Source: SIG598 sp045538015
GTDB taxonomy: Bacteria; Bacillota; Clostridia; Oscillospirales; Acutalibacteraceae
DNA length: 17,529 bases
Assembly (NCBI GenBank): GCA_045538015.1
Contig: JAZSQO010000145.1
Location: 1-17,529, forward strand
Direction: 5' to 3'
Positions within the stretch are counted from its first letter, which is position 1, and every line of letters starts with the position of its first letter. A model generated the notes under the pieces. It was given only the letters and a program-made list of their open reading frames with translations. It was not told the origin of the DNA and made no database searches. Of this stretch, positions 1 through 6,887 are shown in pieces. The position numbers were made by a program, and so were the translations under genes.

Positions 1-852
1 AATGGAGAGTACGCCGACAACAGCGGCAACAACGATGCCGATAACTGTGGGAACGGCTTCGAATTCAGCCCAGCCGGCGCTGTCCATCTTGACAACCTCG
101 AGAGCATTTGCAGCCAGAACGGCAGGGATGCTCATAATAAAGGAGAACTGAAGGGCAGCGTTCTTTTCGGTGCCGCAGATCATGCCGAGGGTGGTGGTGG
201 TGCCGGAGCGGCTCAGGCCGGGCATGGCGGCAAAGCACTGGCCGACACCCATGATGGCCGCCGACCTGTAATCCACAAAGTCTCTTGCCTTCACGGCGGA
301 ATCCTTGCGGCGGGTAGCAATGGAGGTGGCCAGAAGCAGCAGCACTCCGGTGCCCAGCAGGCAGATGCCTTCAACGACTATGTCCTTGTCCTCGGAGGTG
401 TAGCCGGAGATGTCGGCAAGGGTCTTGACCTTTTCGCCGGCATTGTCCACAAGGCCGAACATACCAAACAGGGGCAGGAACAGCAGGATGGCGCAGGCCG
501 AGGCCAGAATGACTGCGAAGACCATGCGGCGGTCGTCGTTGACCTTGTTGATGTCGAGGGTAAAGCGGGGCTTGAATTTTCCCTTGCCCTTTTTGATGAG
601 ATCCATCAGGTCGAACCACAGATCGGCTATGGCTCTGCAGCCCTCGCAGATCAGATCCCACACCAGCTGGCGGTAGACGATGAACACGGCGATAAGCGTG
701 CCGAAGTGCAGGAACAGCGTGAATGTCTGCGCTCCCTCGAGATCGACGCCGAGGAAGTGCTGCACCAGCGAGACATGGCCGCTGCTGGACACAGGCAGAA
801 ATTCGGTCAGGCCCTGCACGATACCCTGCAGGATGGCTTCAAAAATGTTCAT
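1..852 (-). CDS. uppP: Undecaprenyl-diphosphatase UppP (BacA), C-terminal end beyond the window
   Basis: Integral membrane phosphatase that dephosphorylates undecaprenyl pyrophosphate to recycle the lipid carrier for peptidoglycan and wall polymers; overexpression gives bacitracin resistance. The reverse strand from 852 encodes 284 codons to the left edge without a stop. Near the N-terminus is GLTEFLPVSSSGH (residues 14-26), holding the conserved Glu, Ser and His of the first family motif. A later PGLSRSGTT segment is the second, Arg-containing motif. Several hydrophobic segments surround them. The length already equals a typical family member, so only a few residues should be missing. The ATG at 852 follows AGGAAGAGG at a good distance. 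It lies 42 bases after the tepA-like gene and is probably co-transcribed with it. Identification is firm. Confidence 0.95.
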   Translation of the reverse strand, partial: MNIFEAILQGIVQGLTEFLPVSSSGHVSLVQHFLGVDLEGAQTFTLFLHFGTLIAVFIVYRQLVWDLICEGCRAIADLWFDLMDLIKKGKGKFKPRFTLDINKVNDDRRMVFAVILASACAILLFLPLFGMFGLVDNAGEKVKTLADISGYTSEDKDIVVEGICLLGTGVLLLLATSIATRRKDSAVKARDFVDYRSAAIMGVGQCFAAMPGLSRSGTTTTLGMICGTEKNAALQFSFIMSIPAVLAANALEVVKMDSAGWAEFEAVPTVIGIVVAAVVGVLSI

Positions 853-894
853 ATTGTACCTCTTCCTATGTATCGGAGCGTGTGCTCCGAGTAG

Positions 895-1683
895 TTACTG
901 CTTTGGCTTTTCCTCCCGGCGGTCGCTTTCCTCCGGGTTCTTTTTGCGCTTGGCGCGGGCAGGCTTTTTGCGCTTTTCGATCTGCCCGTAGAGATTCTCA
1001 ATGGCATCGGACAGGGAGCCGAGGTGGTCGATGAGACCTTCGTCCACCGCCTGCTGACCGTCCAGCACCGTGCCGATGTCGGTGACCAGCTCGCCGGTGT
1101 TGCGGCTCAGCTCCACAAAGCGCTCCGGGCTCATGCGGGAATTGGCGGCCACAAAGCCGCTGATGCGGTTCTGCATCCGCTCGAAGTAGTCAAGGGTCTG
1201 GGGCACGCCCAGCACAAGACCGCTGGTGCGCACCGGGTGGATGGTCATGGTGGCCGACGGGACGATAAAGGACTGCTTGGCCGACACTGCCAGCGGCACG
1301 CCGATGGAGTGTCCGCCGCCCAGCACCAGCGAGACCGTGGGCTTTTTCATGCCCGATATCAGCTCGGCAAGGGCGAGGCCGGCCTCCACATCGCCGCCCA
1401 CGGTGTTGAGCAGGATTATCAGCCCCTCGATCTCCTCCGACTGCTCCACCGCCACCAGCTGGGGCATGAGGTGCTCGTACTTGGTGGACTTGTTCTGGGG
1501 CGGAAGCACCTGATGGCCTTCGATCTGTCCGATGATGGACATACAGTGGACGCAGTATCTGCCGCCCACCGAGGTCACCGAGCCGGTGGCTCGCATAAGC
1601 TCCAGCCGTTCCTCGCTGAGCGCCTCGATGTGCTCGTCGCCCTCGTGGTAATTGTTCTCTGAGCGGTTCTTTTTTTCACCCAT
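895..1683 (-). CDS. ClpP-fold serine protease, TepA/YmfB-like
   Basis: A 262-residue member of the ClpP/crotonase-fold serine peptidases, closest in pattern to Bacillus TepA (YmfB). Visible features: LLNTVGGDVEAGLALAEL (oxyanion-type glycine motif), GGGHSIGVP with the presumed nucleophile Ser at about residue 126, and MTIHP with the presumed His at about 149, spaced as in ClpP. A polar, Lys/Arg/Glu-rich tail of about 25 residues follows the fold. The reading frame opens further upstream, to 1725, but the ATG at 1683 has GGGAGG eight bases ahead and is preferred. A strong sigma-A promoter lies just upstream. TepA was described as enhancing export of secreted proteins and is not a ClpX/ClpC partner; the true substrate here is unknown. 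Family assignment is good, function less so. Confidence 0.85.
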   Translation of the reverse strand: MGEKKNRSENNYHEGDEHIEALSEERLELMRATGSVTSVGGRYCVHCMSIIGQIEGHQVLPPQNKSTKYEHLMPQLVAVEQSEEIEGLIILLNTVGGDVEAGLALAELISGMKKPTVSLVLGGGHSIGVPLAVSAKQSFIVPSATMTIHPVRTSGLVLGVPQTLDYFERMQNRISGFVAANSRMSPERFVELSRNTGELVTDIGTVLDGQQAVDEGLIDHLGSLSDAIENLYGQIEKRKKPARAKRKKNPEESDRREEKPKQ

Positions 1684-1733
1684 ATATAATCGCCTCCCGC
1701 GGTAATTATTCTCACCGGGCGGCAATTATATAC

Positions 1734-1762
1734 ATTATACCATACTTCTGCCGATTCTTCAA
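1734..1762 (-). promoter_or_regulatory. Sigma-A promoter for the tepA-like/uppP unit
   Basis: On the reverse strand, TTGAAG (1757-1762) and TATAAT (1734-1739) are separated by exactly 17 bases. Transcription would start around 1727, about 44 bases before the chosen ATG. No other promoter of similar quality is visible ahead of this unit. Confidence 0.8.
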
Positions 1763-1770
1763 CTTGATTA

Positions 1771-1796
1771 GCACAATATATTGCGGCATATTGTGC
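1771..1796. promoter_or_regulatory. Perfect 9+9 dyad, candidate operator
   Basis: GCACAATAT (1771-1779) and its exact reverse complement ATATTGTGC (1788-1796) are separated by 8 bases. The dyad begins 8 bases upstream of the -35 box of the leftward promoter and about 70 bases upstream of the rightward promoter. A palindrome of this size between divergent promoters is typical of a dimeric repressor or activator site. No regulator gene is adjacent, so the binding protein is unknown. Confidence 0.45.
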
Positions 1797-1865
1797 CCTA
1801 TTCGTGATTTTTTCCGGATAAGGCAGCCGCTCGCGTTCACGGGGCACATTCACGGATGTATGCCG

Positions 1866-1894
1866 TTGACTTTCTCTTTTGGGTCTACTATACT
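1866..1894 (+). promoter_or_regulatory. Sigma-A promoter for the YdcF-like gene
   Basis: TTGACT (1866-1871) and TATACT (1889-1894) are separated by 17 bases, one mismatch each from consensus. The start site would be near 1901, giving a leader of about 26 bases that contains the GGGAGG ribosome binding site at 1913-1918. Confidence 0.8.
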
Positions 1895-1926
1895 AATGTA
1901 TAGCATCGTCACGGGAGGACAGCCGA

Positions 1927-2829
1927 ATGGAGAGGGAAAGAATTGAAATAACCGCCGCGGCGCAGGCTATCAGCCGCCGCGAAGCCAGTCACAAGAAAAT
2001 GGCCCGGATGGCTCTGCCCGCTCTGGGCGTTGTCATGGCTCTGGCCGGGATAATCGGCCTGCCGGGAAGCGCCCTCTCCCCTATACGGCTGGCGTCGCTG
2101 TGCCTCTCCGGACTGTTTTATCTTCTCTCTTACTCCACGCTCATATGCGGCCAGTGGACCATCGGCATGATCCCTCAGGCGGGCATCGGAGCTTATTTCT
2201 TCGCCCTTGCCGCCCTTTGGCCTGCGCTCTGCCCACCGAGCCCGGTGTGGCTGCGGGTCATTCTGTGGATAGTATTTGGCGGGGCGGGCGCTGTGGTGCT
2301 GTTTTTCCTCGCCCTGCTCGTCATAATGTTTTTCGGCTCACTGCCGCCGAAAAGCCGTGGAGAATACACCCTCATGGTGCTGGGCTGCAAGCTGAAAAAC
2401 GGCAAACCCGGCCGTATGCTCCGCCGGCGGCTGAACAAGGCCGTCAGGGAGCTGGAGCGTGACCCGGAGCTGATGTGCGTGGTCACCGGCGGGCGTGCTC
2501 CCGACCAGCAGCTGGCCGAGGCTCAGGCCATGGAAAGCTACCTTCTCGAGCACGGCATTTCCCGGGAAAGGATCATTGCCGAAACTCTCTCCAGCACCAC
2601 CTATGAGAATTTTCTTTTCAGCAGGCGGCTCCTCGAGGAGCGCGGCCTGCCCTCAAGAGCCGGCGTGGTCACCGACCGGTTCCATCAGTTCCGCTCGGGA
2701 CGCATCGCCCGCACCGCCGGCATGGATTCCTTCCCCATCAGCTGCCGGACGGCGTGGTATCTGGCCGTGCAGTTCTGGATGCGGGACGCGCTGTGCATTG
2801 TGGAGCGGCTCATGACCGGCCACTGGTAA
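1927..2829 (+). CDS. YdcF/SanA family membrane protein (DUF218)
   Basis: A 300-residue protein. After a charged N-terminus, roughly residues 30-140 contain four hydrophobic segments. The soluble C-terminal DUF218 domain follows, with YTLMVLGCKLKNGKPG, RRRLNKAVREL, VVTGGR, EAQAMESYLLEHGISRERI, STTYENFLFSRR and VVTDRFHQFRS, the usual order of conserved blocks. Members such as E. coli SanA and YdcF are linked to envelope barrier function and vancomycin sensitivity, but no reaction is firmly assigned. The start has GGGAGG eight bases upstream and its own promoter. The stop codon sits at the first unit of a 21-base tandem duplication. Family assignment is confident; function is open. Confidence 0.85.
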   Translation: MERERIEITAAAQAISRREASHKKMARMALPALGVVMALAGIIGLPGSALSPIRLASLCLSGLFYLLSYSTLICGQWTIGMIPQAGIGAYFFALAALWPALCPPSPVWLRVILWIVFGGAGAVVLFFLALLVIMFFGSLPPKSRGEYTLMVLGCKLKNGKPGRMLRRRLNKAVRELERDPELMCVVTGGRAPDQQLAEAQAMESYLLEHGISRERIIAETLSSTTYENFLFSRRLLEERGLPSRAGVVTDRFHQFRSGRIARTAGMDSFPISCRTAWYLAVQFWMRDALCIVERLMTGHW

Positions 2830-2871
2830 ATCGGACTTATCATATACAAAATCGGACTTATCATATACAAA
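2828..2871 (+). repeat. 21-base tandem duplication at the end of the YdcF-like gene
   Basis: Two head-to-tail copies of a 21-base unit containing TCGGACTTATCATATAC (2828-2848 and 2849-2869, with two extra matching bases). The first copy begins inside the TAA stop. The unit is A+T-rich compared with its surroundings and lies just upstream of the aroB-like promoter. It has no inverted symmetry and is not a terminator. Confidence 0.85.
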
Positions 2872-2878
2872 GTAACAA

Positions 2879-2907
2879 TTCCATTCGGGGCGCTTCTGTG
2901 TTATAAT
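2879..2907 (+). promoter_or_regulatory. Probable promoter of the aro cluster
   Basis: A perfect TATAAT at 2902-2907 is preceded, with a 17-base spacer, by TTCCAT at 2879-2884, a weak -35 match. The site is 43 bases before the aroB-like start. The weak -35 box would fit activation or modest expression. Confidence 0.55.
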
Positions 2908-2950
2908 ATTCTGTAACGCCCTTATCAGACCGTTAAAGGGAGATGTTTCA

Positions 2951-4021
2951 ATGAAAACTCTGCGCGTCAATCTTGGCGGCGGATACGACCTTACCATAGG
3001 CAGCGGGATAATCCGGTCTCTGGGCAAGATCGCCCGCTCCACTCCGTCCACCAGAGATGCCGTTCAGGTTCTTGTGGTGGCCGACCGCAACACCGCGCCT
3101 CTCCTTGCAGAAAGCGTTATCATGTCCCTCAAGCTGGCGGGATACTCGACGGCGCAGTACATCATCAAGGCCGACGAAAGCGCCCGCCGTCTCAGCACCG
3201 TTGCCGAGCTTTGCTCCGCCGCGGCGCAGGCCGGAATGAAAAACGGCGACTTTTTCGTGGCTGTGGGCGGAATTATGACCTGCGACATTGCCGGTCTTGC
3301 CGCCTCGCTCTATCTCGGCGGCTCGCCCTACATAACCGTTCCCACCACTCTGCTGGCTCAGGTCAGCCGCTCGGTGGGCGGCAAGGTCAACGCCGACCTG
3401 CCCGAGGGACGGCGCATACTGGGTGCTTACTGGACGCCCGCCGCCGTGCTCTGCGACACCGACACTCTGGCCTCCCAGCCCCGGCACAGTCTTCACAACG
3501 GCATAGCCGAAATGATAATGCTGGGCTGCATCGGGTCAGAAAAGCTGCTGGGCGAGCTGAGTGACTTTGAGAGCGACCCGGAACGGCTGATACATCAGGC
3601 GGTGAGCATAAGGGCCAAGATAGCCGTCAAGCACGAGCAGCTGGCTGTTGAGAGGACCATGTTCCACTTCGGCGACCTGATATGTCAGGCCATTGAGGAG
3701 GTCAGCGACTACAGCGTCTATCACGGCGAGGCTCTTGCAGCCGGCATGGTCATCACCTGCGCCGCCGGCGAGCGGGCCGGTCTGACCAGGGCGGGCACCA
3801 CCGACCAGCTGGAGGCCATACTCCGGCGGCACGGCCTGCCCACGACCACGAGCATCCCCGCCGAGCGGCTGCTCAAGGCCATCGCCGAGGATCGCTACGC
3901 CCAAGGCCGCTCCTACGCTCTGCCCCTTATCAAATCCCTCGGCAGCGGTTTCCTGCACCGGATAACCTCGGCCGAGCTCAAGGATTTCTTTATTGAATCT
4001 CTGCCCGACTGGGCTAAATAG
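2951..4021 (+). CDS. aroB: Divergent 3-dehydroquinate synthase (AroB) homologue
   Basis: A 356-residue, full-length, unbroken AroB-family protein just ahead of aroC. Dehydroquinate synthase turns DAHP into 3-dehydroquinate using NAD and a metal. The fold signature is clear: VPTTLLAQV at 130-138, SVGGK at 141-145, GIAE at 184-187, HGEALAAGM at 258-266. Many near-invariant positions have changed. The nucleotide loop GGGVxGD reads GGIMTCD (106-112). The Arg of YMRG is Gly123. The Asp of DSSVGGK is Ser139. The Lys after GxAExx is Met190. The LNxGHTxGH block reads FHFGDLICQ (238-246), turning a metal-ligand His into Asp242 and a second His into Gln246. Lys145, Glu187, Lys223, Arg235 and His258 remain. 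The start follows AAAGGGAG. Homology and operon place are strong; normal catalysis is doubtful. Confidence 0.85.
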   Translation: MKTLRVNLGGGYDLTIGSGIIRSLGKIARSTPSTRDAVQVLVVADRNTAPLLAESVIMSLKLAGYSTAQYIIKADESARRLSTVAELCSAAAQAGMKNGDFFVAVGGIMTCDIAGLAASLYLGGSPYITVPTTLLAQVSRSVGGKVNADLPEGRRILGAYWTPAAVLCDTDTLASQPRHSLHNGIAEMIMLGCIGSEKLLGELSDFESDPERLIHQAVSIRAKIAVKHEQLAVERTMFHFGDLICQAIEEVSDYSVYHGEALAAGMVITCAAGERAGLTRAGTTDQLEAILRRHGLPTTTSIPAERLLKAIAEDRYAQGRSYALPLIKSLGSGFLHRITSAELKDFFIESLPDWAK

Positions 4022-4040
4022 AACCCTGGAGGAATTATAA

Positions 4041-5129
4041 ATGTCTTCAACCTTTGGCAGCAACATCAAGATTTCCGTATTCGGCGAGAGCCACGGCATG
4101 GGCATCGGCGTGGTGATCGACGGCCTGCCCTCCGGCGAAAAGCTGGACATCGACGCTCTGCAGACCGAAATGAACCGCCGCGCTCCGGGCAACGATCCCA
4201 CCGCCACTCCCCGGCGTGAAAGCGACATTCCCGAGATATGCTCCGGCATTCTTGAGGACACCACCACCGGCGCTCCCCTTTGCGCCGTCATTGAAAACAC
4301 CAACACCCGCTCGGTCGACTACGAGCGGATGTCCCGCCTGCCCCGTCCCGGCCACGCCGACTACACCGGCGCTGTGCGCTACAACGGCTACAACGACGTG
4401 CGCGGCGGCGGCCACTTCAGCGGCCGTCTTACCGCTCCTCTGACCTTTGCCGGCGCGGTGTGCAAGCAGATACTTGCCCGCCGGGGCATCACCATCGGCG
4501 GACATATCTACGCCATCGGCAATATATACGACCGTCCCTTCGATATGCTGCGCATTCGTCCCGACGATCTCAACCGGCTGACCCAGAGCCACTTCCCGCT
4601 GAACAATCCCACCGTGGAGAACCAGATGCGTTCCCTTGTGGAGCAGGCTCACTCCGAGGGCGACAGCGTGGGCGGTATTGTTGAGGTGGCCGTGGTGGGC
4701 GTTCCCGCGGGTGTGGGCTCGCCCATGTTCGGCGGCGTGGAGAATGTACTTTCCTCCATCGTCTTCGGCGTGCCCGCCGTAAAGGGCGTTGAGTTCGGCG
4801 CCGGCTTCAATGTGACACGCATGAGAGGCAGCGAGTGCAACGATCCTTTCACCATCGAGCATGACAAGGTAGTCACCACCCAGAACAACTGCGGCGGCAT
4901 CCTCGGCGGCATCACCACCGGTATGCCCATCGTGCTGCGCGCCGCCATCAAACCCACTCCCTCCATCGCCGCAAAGCAGCATACCGTCGATCTGCGCGAC
5001 CGCCGGGACGCCATTCTCTCCATCAACGGCCGGCATGACCCCTGCATCGTGCCCAGAGCGCTGCCCGCCATCGAGGCCGCTGTGGCCATCGGCATTGCCG
5101 ACATGATGAAGGAGGTCGGCAAACTGTGA
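4041..5129 (+). CDS. aroC: Chorismate synthase
   Basis: The last step of the shikimate pathway: 5-enolpyruvylshikimate-3-phosphate to chorismate, dependent on reduced FMN, in the cytoplasm. The 362-residue length is normal. Diagnostic blocks are all present: GESHG near residue 15, RRAPGNDPTATPRRESD near 47, RPGHADYTG near 102, RGGGHFSGRLTAPL near 120, GGILGGITTGMPI near 285 and GRHDPCIVPRALPAIEAA near 333. The start has TGGAGGA about seven bases upstream and lies 19 bases after the aroB-like stop, so the two are co-transcribed. The stop overlaps the next gene's GTG. Nothing in the sequence suggests loss of activity, in contrast to its neighbour. Confidence 0.97.
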   Translation: MSSTFGSNIKISVFGESHGMGIGVVIDGLPSGEKLDIDALQTEMNRRAPGNDPTATPRRESDIPEICSGILEDTTTGAPLCAVIENTNTRSVDYERMSRLPRPGHADYTGAVRYNGYNDVRGGGHFSGRLTAPLTFAGAVCKQILARRGITIGGHIYAIGNIYDRPFDMLRIRPDDLNRLTQSHFPLNNPTVENQMRSLVEQAHSEGDSVGGIVEVAVVGVPAGVGSPMFGGVENVLSSIVFGVPAVKGVEFGAGFNVTRMRGSECNDPFTIEHDKVVTTQNNCGGILGGITTGMPIVLRAAIKPTPSIAAKQHTVDLRDRRDAILSINGRHDPCIVPRALPAIEAAVAIGIADMMKEVGKL

Positions 5130-5713
5130 GTTTTGATATTTCCTCGAAAAGACTGATCGATGTTTCCCGGACTCTCCATGACACTCCCGAGACTCCCGGA
5201 GAGATCGTGCCACGGCTGCGCAGAGTGAGCCGGATGGACGAGGGCAGTCTCTATAATCTTTCCGAAATCTCCATGTGCGTACACAACGGCACCCATGTTG
5301 ACGCTCCTCTCCACTTTGTTGCCGACGGCCGCGAGGTGGTGGAGTGCCCGCTGGATGTTTTTGTGGGCGAATGCTATGTAAAGGCCTTTGAAGGCGACAT
5401 CACCGCCGGACAGATAGACGCTCTGCCCCAGTGCTGCCGCCTGCTCATAAAGGGCGACGCCACCGTTACCGAGGAGGCCGCCGAGGCCATTGTCCGCCGG
5501 GGCATCACCATGGTGGGCATCGAGCGCAACGCCATCGGCGTGCCGGGCAATACCCAGCCGGTCCACGTCATCCTGCTGAGCGCCAACACCGGCGTGCTGG
5601 AGGGCCTTGACCTCTCCGAGGCGCCCGAGGGCGAGGCCTTCATAATGGCTCAGCCTCTGAAAATCGCGGACAGCGAGGGCGCTCCCTGCAGAGCCTTGCT
5701 GTTTGTGGACTGA
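5126..5713 (+). CDS. Cyclase family protein (kynurenine formamidase-like metal hydrolase)
   Basis: A 195-residue member of the cyclase family (PF04199), which includes kynurenine formamidase and other metal-dependent amide or lactone hydrolases. The metal site HNGTHVDAPLHF (residues 53-64) matches the HxGTHxDxPxH signature. The C-terminal VLEGLDLSEAP and AQPLKIADSEGAPCRALLF match the usual family ending. The GTG start overlaps the aroC TGA (GTGA), with AAGGAGGT nine bases ahead, so translation is coupled to aroC. No tryptophan-degradation genes are adjacent, so formamidase activity is only one option. Placement after aroC suggests a substrate connected with aromatic metabolism, which is inference. 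Confidence 0.82.
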   Translation: MSFDISSKRLIDVSRTLHDTPETPGEIVPRLRRVSRMDEGSLYNLSEISMCVHNGTHVDAPLHFVADGREVVECPLDVFVGECYVKAFEGDITAGQIDALPQCCRLLIKGDATVTEEAAEAIVRRGITMVGIERNAIGVPGNTQPVHVILLSANTGVLEGLDLSEAPEGEAFIMAQPLKIADSEGAPCRALLFVD

Positions 5714-5742
5714 CAACAATTCCATTGACGGAGTGATATTTC

Positions 5743-6672
5743 TTGAATCGTAAATCCCTTCGCGGCAGTCTCATGCTGCTTATCGGTGCGGCCATCTGGG
5801 GCTCAGCCTTTGTGGCTCAGGATGTGGGCATGAATTACGTCGGCCCATACACCTTCAACGCCATGCGCTATCTGGTCGGCGCGCTGGCCCTTGTGCCCAT
5901 CATCCTCATCAGCGACGCCCTCTCCCGGAAGAATCATCCCGAGCGCACCGCCGAGGAGATAAAAAAGACCAACGCCCTTTCGTGGAAGGCCGGACTGGTT
6001 GCCGGCCTTGCCCTCATCATTCCCACCACCCTGCAGCAGATAGGCCTGACCGAGGCCTCGGCGGGCAAGGCGGGAATGATAACCGGAATGTACATCATCA
6101 CCGTGCCCCTCCTCGGGCTGTTCATCGGCAAGAAATGCGGACTGAATGTGTGGCTGGCCGTTGTGCTCGGCGTCGTGGGAATGTATCTCTTGTGCGTCAC
6201 CGGCGAATTTTCCATCAGCCGGACGGACACACTGCTTATTATATCCATCTTCTTCTGGGCGATACAGATCCTTGTCATCGACCACTTCGCCGCAAAGGTG
6301 GATTGCTTCCGGCTGTGCTGCATGGAGTTCCTTGTGTGCAGCGTGCTTTCCTGCGTGCCCATGTTCCTCGTGGAGGAGCTGCCCGGCAAGACCGAGCTGC
6401 TGGGCGTGGCTCTGCCGGTGCTGTATGTGGGCGTTTTCTCCTGCGGCATCGCTTACACTCTTCAGCCCCTCGGCCAGCGGGATACTCCTCCCGCCGCCGC
6501 GGCGCTCATCATGTGCCTTGAATCGGTGTTCGCCGCTCTGACCGGCTTCATTCTCCTCGGCGACGGCTTTACCGCCCGGGAGCTGGTGGGCTGCGCGCTG
6601 ATGCTGACCGGCACTGTGCTGGCTCAGTTCCCCTTTAAGGCAACACCGCACAATTCCCGTTTTAGAACTTAA
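5743..6672 (+). CDS. EamA/DMT superfamily transporter, C-terminus encoded by an inserted element
   Basis: A 309-residue membrane protein with about ten hydrophobic helices arranged as two EamA repeats. It opens with LMLLIGAAIWGSAFVAQDVGM and has the typical second-repeat stretch AAALIMCLESVFAALTGFILLGD. Such proteins are drug/metabolite exporters; aromatic or amino-acid export fits the gene order but is not shown. The TTG at 5743 follows GGAG by nine bases; an ATG at 5773 is the alternative and would begin just at the first helix. The final 11 residues (299-309, KATPHNSRFRT) are encoded by the left end of the 176-base repeat element, so the native C-terminus was probably different. It lies 29 bases after the cyclase-family gene, in the same unit. 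Confidence 0.85.
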   Translation: MNRKSLRGSLMLLIGAAIWGSAFVAQDVGMNYVGPYTFNAMRYLVGALALVPIILISDALSRKNHPERTAEEIKKTNALSWKAGLVAGLALIIPTTLQQIGLTEASAGKAGMITGMYIITVPLLGLFIGKKCGLNVWLAVVLGVVGMYLLCVTGEFSISRTDTLLIISIFFWAIQILVIDHFAAKVDCFRLCCMEFLVCSVLSCVPMFLVEELPGKTELLGVALPVLYVGVFSCGIAYTLQPLGQRDTPPAAAALIMCLESVFAALTGFILLGDGFTARELVGCALMLTGTVLAQFPFKATPHNSRFRT

Positions 6673-6812
6673 GCACGATCTTGCTTGCATCTTTTCCGTC
6701 ATACTTCACAAAAATGCTCGTCAATACATAGAGTATTGACTCCGCTTTTTGCATCGTCTGACGAAAAATCTGACTGCGCAATATCGCACTTAGAATTATG
6801 CGGTATTGCCTT
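6637..6812 (+). mobile_element. 176-base inverted-repeat element (MITE-like), copy 1
   Basis: Its ends are imperfect terminal inverted repeats, AAGGCAAYACCGCAYAATT, differing at two positions, and the outermost bases are flanked by TA on both sides. A second copy lies at 15637-15812 on the other strand, the same length with about 13 differences by hand count. The last 72 bases are identical in both. The inside is an imperfect long hairpin: apex GTCAATAC/GTATTGAC with a 5-base loop (6720-6740), then CAAAAA/TTTTTG, then TTTTCCGTCA (6692-6701) opposite TGACGAAAAA (6759-6768). It has no coding capacity for a transposase. It begins inside the DMT gene and ends 75 bases before udp. It could be a MITE moved in trans or a structured-RNA repeat. 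Confidence 0.8.
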
Positions 6813-6887
6813 AAGAAGAAAACCGACGCGGCAGCGGAATGACCCGCCGCACGGAAATAATCATCAAAAAGAACGGAGGACGACCAA

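Noticed and set aside
874..891. Hairpin TCGGAGC/GCTCCGA between the tepA-like gene and uppP as a terminator
   Set aside because: Only 7 bp with no T-run on either strand; the two genes are likely read together.
1024..1662. A 212-codon open frame antisense to the tepA-like gene
   Set aside because: His/Gly/Leu-rich shadow without motifs or a ribosome binding site.
4047..5213. A 388-codon open frame antisense to aroC
   Set aside because: It mirrors the G+C-rich third-position pattern of aroC, has a His/Gly/Ala-rich composition and no domain. The plus-strand aroC is certain.
2874..5725. The 12-mer AACAATTCCATT ahead of both the aroB-like and DMT genes as a shared regulatory site
   Set aside because: Only two short A+T-rich matches at different distances from the starts; chance cannot be excluded.
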